Both the position numbers and the translations under genes were made by a program. Positions 24,831 to 37,526 of a DNA stretch of 64,000 nucleotides are shown here, in pieces. Every line of letters starts with the position of its first letter. Position 1 is the first letter of the stretch. The stretch spans positions 1,234,805 through 1,298,804 of the forward strand of contig NW_022985556.1 of NCBI RefSeq assembly GCF_010093815.1, written 5' to 3'. The notes below the pieces were generated by a model that saw only the letters and a list, made by a program, of their open reading frames with translations, ran no database searches and was not told the origin of the DNA. The DNA comes from Pseudovirgaria hyperparasitica. Its lineage: Eukaryota; Ascomycota; Dothideomycetes; Acrospermales; Acrospermaceae.

Positions 24831-26945
24831 ATGTCCGCAGCTGGTGCAGGAACCTTCAGAGGTACCCCAAAGAACTCGAGAGCTCCAGCACCTTTTCCTA
24901 ACAGTCCCTCTGGCATTCCTCGACCGAGCCACGACCAGCACCCTTCGCAAAGCGATGCAGGATCCACATTGAGTGCCAGCAGAGCGAAGCAGTCAAAGCG
25001 AGATGAAGTGAGATGAGCTTCCTTCGGACTCCTGACGACCTGCCTGGCTAACTTCATCGCTAGGCAATCCGTCGAAAGATCGAAACGGATTTGAACAAGA
25101 AGAAGCAATCCCGCACAACAGTTCGTCCTAACCGAAAAGCCCCTCCCGGAACTGTCCTTGCTCTCAAGCCAAGCCCCGCTCTACAGATAAAACCTAATAC
25201 AACAGTTGCAGAAGCTGCACAGTTGATGGCAGCGAAGAGAGAAGATTGCGTACTTGTCACGGACGACGACGAGCGCATTGCGGGTATATTTACTGCTAAA
25301 GATCTTGCATTCCGTGTCGTAGGAGCTGGAATCAAGGCTCGAGATGTCACCATTGCAGACATTATGACCAAGAACCCCCTGTGTGCCAAGACTGACACCA
25401 GTGCCACTGATGCCCTTGATCTAATGGTCAGGAAGGGCTTTAGGCATTTGCCTGTCATGGATGAGAACCATGATATCGCAGGCGTACTCGATATTACCAA
25501 ATGTTTCTACGATGCAATGGAAAAACTAGAGCGCGCCTATAGCTCATCTCGGAAGCTATACGATGCTATGCAAGGCGTACAAGCTGAACTAGGCTCCACA
25601 CAGCCTCAGCAGATTATTCAATATGTGGAGGCACTACGATCGAAGATGTCTGGCCCAACTTTAGAGTCTGTTTTGACTGGCCTGCCACCAACGACTGTGT
25701 CTGTACGCACATCGGTCAAAGAGGCTGCAGCACTTATGAAAGAGAACCACACCACAGCAGTCTTGGTACAAGATGGAAGTTCTATCACTGGAATCTTCAC
25801 GAGTAAAGATGTCGTTCTGCGTGTTATTGCTGCTGGACTCGACCCAGCAAATTGCAGCGTCGTCCGTGTGATGACCCCACATCCCGACTTTGCACCAATG
25901 GATATGAGTATCCAGGCTGCTCTGCGGAAGATGCATGGTAAGATTAAAGCCTCCCACTATGATAGTCTGGAATACTGATCGTTTCTCAGATGGTCACTAC
26001 CTTAACTTGCCTGTGATGAGCGAGCATGGTGAGATTGTTGGAATGGTTGATGTGCTTAAGCTCACATACGCCACGCTTGATCAAATCAACTCAATGAGCA
26101 CTGGCGATAATGAAGGTCCCGCGTGGAACAAGTTCTGGCTCTCGCTCGACAATGAGACCGAGTCTGTCATGTCCGGCGACGGGAGTCGTCTTCCCCAAAC
26201 GCCCGACCATCGTTCGCTCATATCACCAGAGCACGGGAGACCAGGCGGTATGCTGGACCGCGGCGATAGTGTGATGCCAAACGAATCTGCATCGCATCAT
26301 GGTGCCGATTCTCCTCCACAATCCGCGATGGGTGGACCTTCAGCATCTATCGAAGATTCGCCATTTCCTTTCAAATTCAAGGCACCAAGCGGACGCGTAC
26401 ATCGTCTTCAAGTTGTAGCCTCTGCCGGTATCGAAGACTTATTCAATCGTGTAGCGGGCAAGCTCGGGGGAGAGGCCGACTCTATTGGGGGTGTTCCAAC
26501 ATTCGAAGATGGGAAGATGAACACTGCAGGTTTCGCGCTTAGCTATCTGGATAATGAGGGAGACCAGGTCTCGATTACGACGGATCAAGATCTTTTGGAA
26601 GCCATTACCATCTCACGCCATGCTCATCGCGACAAGGTCGACCTATTTGCCCACGATCCCAATCAGCCAGCATTACCTGCAACGCTTGACCCTCATCCAG
26701 GTCTGCCCAAACCACCCACTCCACCTGAGTCTGTCATGAGAGAACGCCGAAGAATTCTCGAGGGAGACGACGATGAAGAGGAAATTGAGAGGCATAGGCG
26801 CAAAACTGCTCAGCAATCGACACCCAAGGTTGAAGAGCAGCTGATTGCGGGCGTACCGAACGAGCTGTTGCTACCTGGTGCTATCGTTACGTTGGCCGTT
26901 GTCATTGTGGGAGTTTTCACATTGAGTCGCTCCACGAGCAGGTGA
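24831..26945 (+). CDS. CBS-domain and PB1-domain tail-anchored protein
   Basis: Exons are 24831-25007, 25064-25937 and 25990-26945, with introns of 56 and 52 bp; the product is 668 aa. After a Ser/Pro-rich N-terminus, two CBS pairs follow (about residues 92-213 and 250-390), each with repeats such as AAQLMAAKREDCVLV and AAALMKENHTTAVLV. A PB1 domain lies near 475-560 (FKFKAPSGRVHRL.., ending in TTDQDLLEAI). Close to the C-terminus is a single membrane span (about 643-661, LLPGAIVTLAVVIVGVFTL) with a short basic tail, so it is probably tail-anchored. CBS pairs usually bind adenine nucleotides, and PB1 domains pair with other PB1 proteins. This architecture is conserved in fungi (fission yeast Mug70 type), but its role is poorly known. 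Confidence 0.9.
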
Positions 26946-27595
26946 TATCTGAACCTTGCGCTCAGTCGCCTTGGTCGACCAGTCATCCGCATTTACAATT
27001 TGTGCGTCTAATATCCCGTTTCATTTTGTAGCGTAGTATTTCACATAGTAACGCCCTAGTAGCGCATGTATGTAAATATATGTTTACTGTAGGAATTACT
27101 ATACTCTATAGTCCACATATATAGTCCACATATGTTTCAGGATTTAATATTTTACCAGAGGAGAACTCAGCCAAAATCGCGGAGGGCGGACTGTGTGAAC
27201 TATGACATTTCTCCGAAATAGAAGTAATTGTTATTCTTGAAGCAGAGCATGTTAGATCTTCACATTTATGTTGGACCCTGCGCTACGTTGTTATTATCGC
27301 GGAAGGGAAACAGGGCACGCCACTCATTGGCTACGGAGATGCCTCTTGGCGTTTAGGGCGGGCATGAAATTCGCGGGTCCCACAGACAACATTCGCACTC
27401 AACGTACAAAGGCGGGGACAGCACTTTTCAAATACCGAACGCGTTTCCAGAGATTCTTTCCTTAGTTAAACCATCCCACAGAACTGTTTATCGAATATTA
27501 CGACTTTATCGCCTGGGAGGGCTTTCAAAGTTCGTGCCCGCGTTACTATATACCCCACCATTACCACCGGTACACACAACAACTGTTTCGCCACG
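26946..27595. other. Intergenic region before the KAP121 gene
   Basis: This 650-bp region holds the 3' end of the CBS/PB1 gene and the KAP121 promoter. A 13-bp direct repeat (TATAGTCCACATA) occurs twice in tandem near 27111-27137. No gene was recognised; the open frame at 27268-27465 has no support. Confidence 0.5.
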
Positions 27596-30500
27596 ATGTC
27601 GATACTCCCACCAGAAGTGCACACGGCACTGAGCCAGCTTCTCCATGGCCTCCAGGCATCTGATAATACTGTTCGCTCTCAGGCAGAGGAAGAGCTGAAG
27701 AACAACTGGGAACAGACCCAACCTGAAATTCTGCTTATGGGTTTATCGGAGCAGATACAGGCTGAACAGGATCCTTCAGTAAGAGCTTCTAGAGCGGTTC
27801 CCGACCATGCTAAAGAAAATGAGCATCGAATCTTTCGTAGCCTGGTGGTACTAATACAGGCTTCTCTCCTAGATCCGCACTTTTGCTGCTGTCCTATTCC
27901 GTCGCATATCAATACGATCGCGCAAAGACCCCAATACAAATGCAACAAAGGAGCTATTCTTGCTTCTCGGCGCAGAGCAGCGCCAGGCTATCCGTACAAA
28001 GGTCTTGGAGACTCTTGGGACCGAGACAGTTGCCAATGTGAGGAACAAGATTGGCGACGCCGTTGCTGAGCTGGCAAGACAGTTCACTGAAGAAGGTATG
28101 CTCAGTGACTCTCGAATTCTATCAGTAGACTGATCCACTTATTTTACAGGAGAACAGTGGCCTGAGCTCCTGGGATCACTGTTTACACTCAGTCAATCGG
28201 CTAATGCCCAGCAGCGAGAGGCTGCGTATAAAATATTCTCAGCCACACCTGGAATCATCGAAAAGCAACATGAGGATACTGTCCAGTCAGCGTTTACAAA
28301 AGGGTTCAAAGATGAGGATTTTGCGGTAAGAAAGTGCTCTCAAGGTCTTGAACTCAATGGTTAATTAATGCGAAGGTGCGCATCGCCGCCATGGACGCCT
28401 TCTCGAGCTTTTTTCGTTCGGTCCAAAAGAAGGTCCAAACCAAGTACTACATCCTTGTTCCGGATATTCTGAATATTCTGCCGCCGATCAAAGAGTCCGG
28501 AGACTCAGCGCAACTCACCTTAGCTCTAGTCGCACTGATTGAGCTGGCTGAAATCGCGCCAAAGATGTTCAAGCCTGCCTTCAACAATCTCGTAACATTC
28601 TCTGTGACCGTCATCCAAGACAAGGAACTGGACGATACGACCAGACAGAACGCATTGGAGCTTATGGCTACCTTCGCTGACATGGCACCTCAAATGTGCA
28701 AAAAAGATGAATCATACACATCTGAGATGGTGACACAGTGTCTTTCACTCATGACAGATGTGGGTGCAGACGATGACGACGCCTCAGAATGGAATGAGTC
28801 CGAAGATGTAAGTATTTCCAGTCAGCCAGTGGCGTAGCTAATCGATTGTTTCAGCTTGATAATGATGAAAGCGACATGAACCATGTCGCTGGAGAACAAT
28901 GTATGGATCGGTTGGCCAATAAGCTCGGAGGACAGGCTATCCTCCCCCCGACTTTCAATTGGCTTCCGCGCATGATGACTTCTTCTGCATGGAGAGATAG
29001 ACATGCCGCACTTATGGCGATTTCAGCGATTTCAGAGGGTTGCCGAGACCTCATGACGGGCGAGCTTGATAAAGTTCTCGACCTTGTACTTCCTGCTCTG
29101 AGAGATCCACATCCTCGAGTGAGATGGGCCGGATGTAATGCTGTCGGTCAGATGAGTACCGACTTTGCCGGGATCATGCAGGAGAAGTACCATCAAGTCG
29201 TTGTTCCCAACATCATACCCGTCCTGGAGTCACCCGAACCACGTGTGCAAGCTCATGCGGCTGCTGCGCTTGTCAACTTCTGCGAGGAGGCTGAAAAACA
29301 AATCCTGGAGCCATATCTTGATGGCCTATTAAACCATCTTCTGATTCTGCTCCAAAGCCCGAAAAGATTCGTCCAAGAACAAGCCTTATCGACCATTGCC
29401 ACAGTCGCTGATTCCGCTCAGACTGCTTTCGGCAAGTATTATGATACGCTCATGCCATTGCTGTTCAATGTGCTTAGAGAGGAACAGTCCAAGGAATTTC
29501 GCCTGCTACGCGCGAAGGCCATGGAATGCGCGACTCTAATTGCCTTGGCTGTGGGCAAGGACCGAATGAACCAAGATGCATTATCTCTTGTTCAGCTCCT
29601 TGGAGTTATCCAGCAAAATATTACAGAGCCTGACGACCCACAAGCGTCGTACCTGTTGCACTGCTGGGGTCGCATGTGCCGGGTATTAGATGCAGATTTC
29701 GTCCCATATCTCAGTGCAGTCATCCCGCCGTTGACTGATCTTGCCGGTGCCAAGGCCGATATACAACTGCTCGATGACGAGGAGCAAGTTGCGCAAATCG
29801 AAGGTGAAGAGGGTTGGGAGCTGGTTCCTTTGAAAGGCAAAGTCATCGGAATCAAGACTAGCACACTAGACGATAAACACATGGCGATCGAGCTGATTGT
29901 CATCTACGCTCAAGTTCTCGGTCCTGCCTTCGAGCCGTACGTTACCGATATCATGGAGAAGATTGCTCTGCCCGGATTAGCATTTTTCTTCCACGACCCA
30001 GTAAGGGTCGCATCTGCCAAGGCTGTTCCTCAACTACTTGCATCTTATAAGAAAGCTCACGGTGAACAGTCTCCTCAATTTGCAAAGCTTTGGGAAGGTA
30101 CCATCGAGAAGGTACTCGAAGTGCTCACGACAGAACCAGCCATTGACACTCTGGCTGAGATGTACCAATGTTTCTACGAGTCCCTCGAGGTTGTCGGCAA
30201 GGGCTGCCTCACTGATGCTCATATGGCCGCCTTCATCAAGGGTGCAGAGTCTGTCCTTAAAGACTATGATTCTCGTGTGAGCGAACGATCGCAAGAATTG
30301 GCAGAGCAAGAGGAGGGCGAAGAACTCCCCGAAGAGATGTTATATGCCATCGAGGACGACCAAACGCTCTTGTCAGATATGAACAAGGCTTTCCACACTG
30401 TCTTTAAGAACCATGGGGTCGCATTCCTGAAACATTGGGAGATTCTTCTGGGATATTATAACAAGGCTGTCGTCAATCCCGATGCTACCCAGCGTCAGTG

Positions 30501-31187
30501 GGCTCTTTGTATCTTCGACGACGTTCTCGAGTTCTGTGGGCCGCAAAGCTGGAATTACCAGGCCCATATCGTAGGCCCACTTGTGGCCGGCATGCGAGAT
30601 GATGTTCCAGCCAACAGACAAGCTGCAGTGTACGGTGTTGGCTGTGCTGCTCACAAGGGTGGTGAAGCTTGGGCAGAGTTTGCAAATGCAAGCCTAGCAC
30701 CATTGTTTGAATCGACGCAACGCGCAAATGCTCGAGACGACGATGATGTGTTCGCGACGGAGAATGCATGTGCAGCTATTGCGAAAATCTTGCACTACAA
30801 CCCAGGAAAGGTTACCAATTGGCAAGAGGTATCGCAAATGTGGATCGAAACTCTACCTGTCGTCAATGATGAAGAAGCAGCCCCGTATGCATATTCATTC
30901 CTCGCTCAACTCATCGATCAGTAAGTCCGGTTCTCAGACTGCAATATACGAACAATTACTAATAGTTTAACAGAGGTAATCCAGCCGTTATGGCTGGCAA
31001 CCGTCCCAGCCAATGTTTCACATACATTGCCCTTGCCCTAGAGGCGGAGACAGTCCAGGGTCAGATCGCCTCCCGAGTCGTTGCGGCGGCCAAGCATTTG
31101 ATTGCTACTGCTGGACTCGACGCCAACCAGCTACTGTCCAGTTTATCTCCAGAAACTCAACAGACCGTACGCGCATATTTCGGGTAG
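27596..31187 (+). CDS. PSE1: Importin beta-3 / karyopherin Kap121 (Pse1)
   Basis: Six exons: 27596-27778, 27873-28095, 28150-28325, 28376-28807, 28855-30920 and 30974-31187. The product is 1097 aa, close to yeast Pse1/Kap121 (1089 aa). It is built of HEAT repeats throughout. Family signatures include TFAAVLFRRIS, RNKIGDAVAELARQ, TPGIIEKQHE, the acidic stretch before DNDESDMNHVAGEQCMDRLA, and a C-terminal GNPAVMAG...LEAETVQGQIASRVV. The protein carries cargo through the nuclear pore and in yeast imports ribosomal proteins, transcription factors and Spo12-type cargo in a Ran-GTP-dependent way. The first intron (94 bp) falls just after DPS; its boundaries are fixed by frame and by homology on both sides. 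The other introns are about 47-54 bp. Confidence 0.95.
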
Positions 31188-32146
31188 CAAGGAGCTGGAT
31201 GAATCTTTAAGGGATTGGGTATGAGGTAATCAGTGAGGTGACATGAAAGATGAGGCATAGCTCGGCGCGACATTGATGGATATATCCCCTAATAGCTCAC
31301 GAGTTCCGCATATAATTTATGGTGTTTTCTATGTTCTGGTACTGCACTAGATAGACGACTAACAAAATTCACACTACGTATAACCTCATATACTTTCACT
31401 AAGCCGTAGACTATGCTGACCTTGCTCCACATTCGCTTTTCACTTCTACAGTCGCCCATCGTCAGTCGCTTTATGGTCTAGCCCTCGTCATGAATAGCCT
31501 CGTGGGTTGGTATTTTGGACGTTAATAAGAGAACAGCTTTGTGCTTCTCTAGAAGGTCATACAGATTTGCATTAAACTCACGCGTTCGTATCAGAGTACG
31601 TACAGACTGTTCTGTGGATTCGTGCGATCAAACACGTCCGTGTCAGCGGAGATATGGCTATTAGTGTTCGCGCAGTAGTCATCCTGTATCACAAGCTCGC
31701 CAGGCTCAAATGCGTCCGTCCATGCTATGCGCATGAGAAGGAGTCTTTTGCAGTCGCCCCTAGCTAGAGAATAGTACACATAGCTCTTTGAGTAACACAA
31801 CTGGTTTCACATAGTGTTGTTTGATCTGCATGAGTTCGTTTCAGCCTTTGGAAGTAATCTTCTGTACTCCTATGCTGAGCTCGCCAACAAGAGGGAATGT
31901 CTATTATGTTTTGAAGACAGTGTTAAAAGGCCTTGAGGACCACAAATTAAGTTCTCTTAAAAGCTTCTTCTCAGCCTATTTGAAGTACAGACGGAGAAGT
32001 TCTTGTTGTTAATGCCTCGTAGCTTTGGCCGTGTATTTATTACATTTGTATATTTACAAGAATGCTGCGATGCATAGGAAGGTCTATCAACTGGATAGAC
32101 TCGGATATACATCTCTTCCTCTCATATCTGAATGTGGTGATCTCCC
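31188..32146. other. Convergent intergenic region KAP121 / mL49
   Basis: About 960 bp lie between two convergent genes. They hold the two 3' ends. Several short open frames on both strands lack codon bias or recognisable domains, and no gene is supported. Confidence 0.55.
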
Positions 32147-32743
32147 TCAGAGGCCTTTTGATACCAAAAATTTCAACACCTGCGGCGCGACATCTTTACC
32201 TCCTGGACACTATAGGATGTGTTAGATCTGAGCCATATCTTTGCGCATGTACCCTTCGGAGTAAGAGAAGAGGTCAGGAGCACATACCGTAATATCAATA
32301 TGCCCTGTTAATCTATTGATATTGACATGGGTGTTTGGCAGTTCCAGATGATCCTTTATTTCCGTTGCCAGGACGTCCAAGTTGCCATGCAGCTTCCTGA
32401 TCTTCACAAGCTTCTTCATGCCATGTGCCTTGCTGTCGCGATATACCGGCAATTGGCCAGAGGGCGTGCGCTGGACAAAGTATGGCAGCTTTTCCGCAGC
32501 CGGTGCTCGCGAGCCACTGGCGTCTGTCTTGGTTATGTCTGAGGGAGTCTGTGTAGCGGCTGAGTGAGGCGAGGTAGCTGGGACAGCGACTGGTTCGATA
32601 TTTGATATCCGTGATGAGGGTGCGGAAGTCTCCAGACGTCGTATTTGAGGGCTGTTGATGCGCATGAAGGAGCGGATCGTGGCAGGTTGTGGCGGAGCGA
32701 GAGGGCGGAGAAAGGAGAGTGATAGTTGTGATCGGAGAGCCAT
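32147..32743 (-). CDS. IMG2: Mitochondrial large-subunit ribosomal protein mL49 (Img2 family)
   Basis: Two exons on the minus strand: 32743-32288 and 32209-32147, with a 78-bp intron; the product is 172 aa. The N-terminus is basic, hydroxylated and free of acids early on (MALRSQLSLSFLRPLAPP), as expected for a mitochondrial presequence. The mL49 core follows: LPYFVQRTPSGQLPVYRD, then KLVKIRKLHGNLDVLATEIKDHL, VNINRLTGHIDIT, and after the intron a short closing segment GGKDVAPQVLKFLVSKGL. The last segment matches the conserved C-terminal helix of Img2, which supports the splice. The protein is a component of the mitoribosome. It is divergent from eIF3e across 268 bp. Confidence 0.9.
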
Positions 32744-33011
32744 GTTGGAGCGCCGAACTCTGGTCGATCAATGTTTGATACGGAGACGTTGACGCTGAAG
32801 GTTGAGCTTCCAACGCGGAGTTCGCAAAGCACTCTGTAAATGCTTGGCGCGTCAGGTCGAACTCTCACTAGCGCAAACTGCTCGTTTAGCATTTCGATCC
32901 CCCACTAATCGCGCCCGCATCTTTTACGCTCAACGTCGACAGGACCTGCACATCGTGATATCTACCTCTCTGCGTCTCGAATAACGACTGTTGGACTGAT
33001 ATCCTGCAATC
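32744..33011. promoter_or_regulatory. Short bidirectional promoter mL49 / eIF3e
   Basis: Only 268 bp separate the divergent start codons of a mitochondrial ribosomal protein and a cytosolic initiation factor, so both leaders and promoters share this space. No specific box was identified. Confidence 0.55.
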
Positions 33012-34444
33012 ATGGCGGACGATCTAGCAGCAGAGTATGATCTGCTCCCAAAGATGATTCCAAACCTCGACCGACACCTCATCTACCCGCTCCTCCAATT
33101 TATAGCCGGCCCTGAGGATGAGCAAACAACAGAAATGAAGCAGATGCGCTTCAACCTCCTGAAGGCGACGAATATGATCGACTATGTGGGACAACTCGAT
33201 GCCGAGGTCAACAACCTACCGCAAGTGCCTGCAGAGTACACAAAGAAAAGGGAGCAAATATTGAAGAAGCGGGATGAATTAGAGGCTGCGACGGAAAGGA
33301 TCAGCGAACTTTTGAATGACGAGGCGGTGGTAAACAATCTTAGGAGTGATAAGGTGGCCAACATGAGCTACCTGAAGGAGAATCACCAGGTCACGGAAGA
33401 GATGGTTAACAGTCTGTACGAATACGGCAACTTCCAGTACACGTGCGGAAGTTATGGTGATGCATCCGAGCTGCTGTACCGCTTTCGCGTTCTGGTGAGA
33501 GCATAGGCACACGAGCATCACAGTCCAAGCTAACATTCGCAGTCCACCGACAACGACAAAGTAGGCGAGGCAACTTGGGGCAAGCTAGCGTCTGAGATTC
33601 TCTCCGTACAATGGGAACCCGCCATGGAAGAGATCCAGAAAGTCAAAGAGAACATCGACACGCGCCTCTTCAACGCACCACTAGACCAACTCAAGCACCG
33701 CACATGGCTGATCCACTGGTCACTCTTCCCCTTCTTCAACTACGAGCCCGCGCGCGACGTGCTCACCGACCTCTTCTTCTCACAACCCTTCATCAACACC
33801 ATCCAGACCTCCTGCCCGTGGATCCTACGCTATCTCGCCGCAGCCGTCATCACGAACCGCCAGCGCAGCCGCAACTCGAACCAGTACCAGAAGCAACTCA
33901 AGGACCTGGTGCGCATCGTCAAGCAGGAAGGCTACGAGTACGCCGACCCGCTCACCGACTTCGTCCGCGCCCTCTACATCGATTTCGACTTTGAAGAGGC
34001 GCAGAAGAAGCTCGGCGAGGCCGAGGAGGTGCTGAAGAACGACTTCTTCCTCGTCGCAACGGCCGAGTCGTTCGTCGACAGCGCCCGCCACCTGATCTCC
34101 GAGTCATACTGCAAGATCCACCAACGCATTGATATCAAGTACGTAAAATTCCCCCTTACCCCCTTTCCACAACACCTTCCTCCCACTTCGTCCTCCACGG
34201 CATAGGCTAGGCTAATAAGCAACCCTCCAGGGACCTCTCCACCCGCCTCGGCCTCTCCCAAGACGAAGGCGAGAAATGGATCGTCAACCTGATCCGCGAC
34301 ACACGCGTCGACGCCAAGATCGACTACCAGCAAGGCACCGTCGTCATGAACCACCCGCCGCAGTCCGTCTACCAGCAGGTCATTGAGCGCACAAAGGGCG
34401 GCTTCTTCCGCACACAGGTGCTGAGCGCCGCCGTGGCCAAGTGA
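33012..34444 (+). CDS. INT6: Translation initiation factor eIF3 subunit e (Int6)
   Basis: Exons are 33012-33494, 33543-34138 and 34231-34444, with introns of 48 and 92 bp; the product is 430 aa. The N-terminal eIF3e domain is clear ([20 protein letters not shown]). The middle has the [19 protein letters not shown] motif and the C-terminal half is the PCI domain, ending LSAAVAK as in other filamentous fungi. eIF3e is a PCI subunit of the eIF3 complex that binds the 40S subunit. It is absent from budding yeast but present in filamentous ascomycetes. From the second exon the codons are strongly C-ending. The final AAG is followed by GTGAGC, which looks like a splice donor, but the family's usual end argues for the stop at 34442-34444. 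Confidence 0.93.
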
Positions 34445-36469
34445 GCATGCGCGCGCGCGCGTGTTGTCTGTCTTATGTGCGAGGGGTCTGGGTTCCTATT
34501 TTGTTTTTCTTCTTCTTCCTCTTTCTTCGTTGCTCTTGCTGTCTCAGTCTTTTCGGCCAGGAGGACATAGAGCGAGAGATGAGGAGAGAAGGGCTGCCGC
34601 TTGTGGGGAAGGAAGGGGGAAAGTGATAAGAGAAAGCGTGCAAGCGAGCTAGCTCGAGTCGGGCACTGGCAAACGGTCATATTTACATCTACACGGAAAG
34701 CAGTATACGTGTCTGTCCACGTGCAGTGGACCGATCACGTAGGAACGAGATAGGGAACCCGAAAGATCAGCGACGCAGAGACGACGAAAAAAAAAAAACA
34801 GAAGACATACCATTGCTCTTAATTCAAGGGCGCTGCCATATGCGGCGGGGGAGGGTTAGGGCTAGGGCTACCACATAATCACCATATATTGATCTTGTAG
34901 CCTGAACAATATATATAGCAAGGCACAGCATAGTTCAATGAAAGTCACGAACTTGGCAATTCTTTCGTAGCCCCCAACCGTCACTGCTTGAAAGGACCGT
35001 ATATTTGTTTTACCGTAGAAAGGAGGACGAACTTGTGCAAAGTTTACGACCGCACGGATGTAAGTAATTGTCATTGTTAGAGCAGTGGCCGCTGCGCATC
35101 TAATATCAGTATCTCAATGCCAGATTGTCACGAGTAATAATGACAGTAGTTTACCTATTGGAACTGCTCTCATTCAGTCCATACACCATTGTAATACTCA
35201 CTCAAACCGATTTAGACCGGACACACTCCGACCAGACGAGCTCTAGGCGATTCCAGCGCGCAAGATCGTACCAAGACATATAAAGTCATCTCGACAACAA
35301 GACTGTACCTGAGTTCCAAACGAAAGAATGAACGTTGTCTAAGATTCGTTAATCTGGACCCATGTTCCGGTAGGTTGAGGTGGATCAGCGAGTGCAAGGC
35401 TGACATGCATATACACAAAGGATGGATTAGATTCATCACAGATGACGACGGATTGAACCCACAGCATGAGGGGAACTCATGCATCACCTTGTGCCAACAG
35501 GTGAGTTTCTGATTGACAGCATACTTATGCGTGCCATTAGTGGAGCGGCATTCAAATACTTTACCAAGTAAAGGAATTAAGTATTGGGTGCTGTGTTTTT
35601 AGCACGACACAACGGCGCCTACGTGTGTCCACTTAGGCACAGTATCACATCGAAACGCGATGCCAAGGCTTACGGTCTGGAGACGCACCCGCCGAACGAT
35701 GGTTAAGACCGGCGGGACGGAGCGTTGCAGTGTGCCGGTGTGATGTGCGCCGGCTGGCACGGAATCGCGCTGTGGTTGATCTTTGGGACCTTGTGGAATA
35801 GCAGATGACATAGTATGGACTCGGATGGAACAGATCTAGATGTGGTTATCAAGGGACTTTGAATGATGGTGGCTGGGAAGAAGAGTTTAGCTAGGTCAGA
35901 ATCATGTTCATAACTCCCTGCTTGTGATGCTGAAGTGTGCATGATGCAGGAGCCTAGACGCTCTTGAATTGTCAGCATTTGACGGCCAGACATGGAGGCG
36001 GCGTGAACTTGGGAGCGAATGGGATGTGTCTGGTATCGTAAAAACCCGTGTAAGACTGACAAACTGCACACCGTTAACGAGGTTCTGATATACAATACAA
36101 GGCGGTTGGTAGTTCGACCCACATGAGGAATCATTCTGAATGGCAGCGAATAGGAGTACGGTCGAATCCCTTCAGGTGCCGTACTGAGAGGCCGCTATTG
36201 TGGTCTTCGAGAGGGTCGAGATGTTGTGGTCGAAGAGGAAAGTCTTCTTGGTAAAGGTTTCAATTCGTCGTGACAAGAATACGCGCGTTGAGCGCAGGCG
36301 TGTATGGCACAGAGGATGAACCGGTGGTAGAGCTGTAAGCTGGTGTTAGCATAAGGGTACCAAAGTGAGCGTCGGAGGGGGTTTAACGGAGTATTCCCGT
36401 AGTGTACCTGAAATCTCATCAAGGGTCCTGAGAGACATGAGCGAAAGCCAGACGAGGTACCGTGTCTAG

Positions 36470-36790
36470 GAAGAGTGAAGATGGGTGATCGATCGATCGG
36501 TTGCAGTCGGAGTGCCACGCCACGGTACCGTACGAGATGAAGATCAAGGGTCTCAAATATATGGATATCAGACCCTGAAAGCATCGTATCAAAGGAGTGA
36601 CAGATGAGCAATCGATCGATCGAGTGCAGGGCGGAGTGCTATTATAGCGGGAGTGAGGCAAACTCGGTGATCTTAAGTGAGTTTGAGCGTACAACAGTAA
36701 AAGGGCTGAAGGAAAAGTGCGATCGGTCGATCTATTGCAGGCGGAGCGGAGAGGAAGAGACAGAATTTAAGAAGAGTGCAGCGTGAGTCC
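36470..36790. repeat. Degenerate repeat, about 110-122 bp unit, three copies
   Basis: A motif of the form RATCGATCGATCG..TGCAG followed by CGGAGTG recurs at about 36486, 36608 and 36718, each in a similar but diverged setting. It looks like an old tandem duplication rather than a known transposon. Confidence 0.45.
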
Positions 36791-37505
36791 GGTGGACCGT
36801 GGACGTGTTGGCAGAAGCAGAGACCCCATATCGTCGGTGGAGCTGCAGGTACGCTGGAGCTCTTGCATATTATATTCGCCGACGTCAAAACAATGAGCTG
36901 GGACCCTGGAATGGAGTCCGCGAGCTACACTTTTTCTTCTAGAGTCACCATGCAAGGATGTGACAGGGCTAAGCGCGTAAAGCGATGTGAAAAAGAAAAA
37001 TGCCAATCTGAAGAGAAGCTTTGGAGGCACGGTTGTTCAAGTGTCTGCATTTGGCTTCCCAAGCGGCTGCTAGAAGGACATATTCATCTCAGAGGCAGCG
37101 TCTCAGGTTGTTTGTTTACAACTGGTAGCGCAGCGGGCTCCTGCAGGATGTGCTGCAGTGTCTCGTACAGCTGCATCCACCACACCCACAGAGTGGAAGT
37201 ATACACATGATGGAATTTACTGGAAATGGTACCTAGGCGATTCAGCAGTATTGGATGTTTACTGCCGATCGTTCTGTTGGAGTTTTGAGGGGGGGGCATC
37301 TGCTCAGAAGCATCACGATACAAGTGGTCAGAGATTGTGTTGAAGGCGCAGCTCGTCGGGGCTATAATCGCACATTCCTTCCAGTTTGGTCCCCAACGCA
37401 CATTCGCAGAGGATTCAGAAGAATTGATTATATGAACAAATACGAATAGGGTGCTCACGCTTATGTAGATATCAAGACCATCAAAAAGAATCGCATTTGC
37501 TAAAG

Positions 37506-37526
37506 GAAGCTTCATAATGAAGCTTC
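37506..37526. repeat. Perfect 10-bp inverted repeat
   Basis: GAAGCTTCAT and ATGAAGCTTC face each other with a single A between them. It could form a cruciform or be a dyad binding site. There is no gene context that assigns a function. Confidence 0.5.

Noticed and set aside
35440-35520. Possible minus-strand tRNA around a GGGTTCAATCC-like word
   Set aside because: The anticodon arm has a wrong-sized loop and the acceptor and T stems do not pair.
36100-36175. Possible tRNA around GGTCGAATCCC
   Set aside because: Only a simple GTACGG/CCGTAC hairpin is formed; no D or anticodon arm fits.
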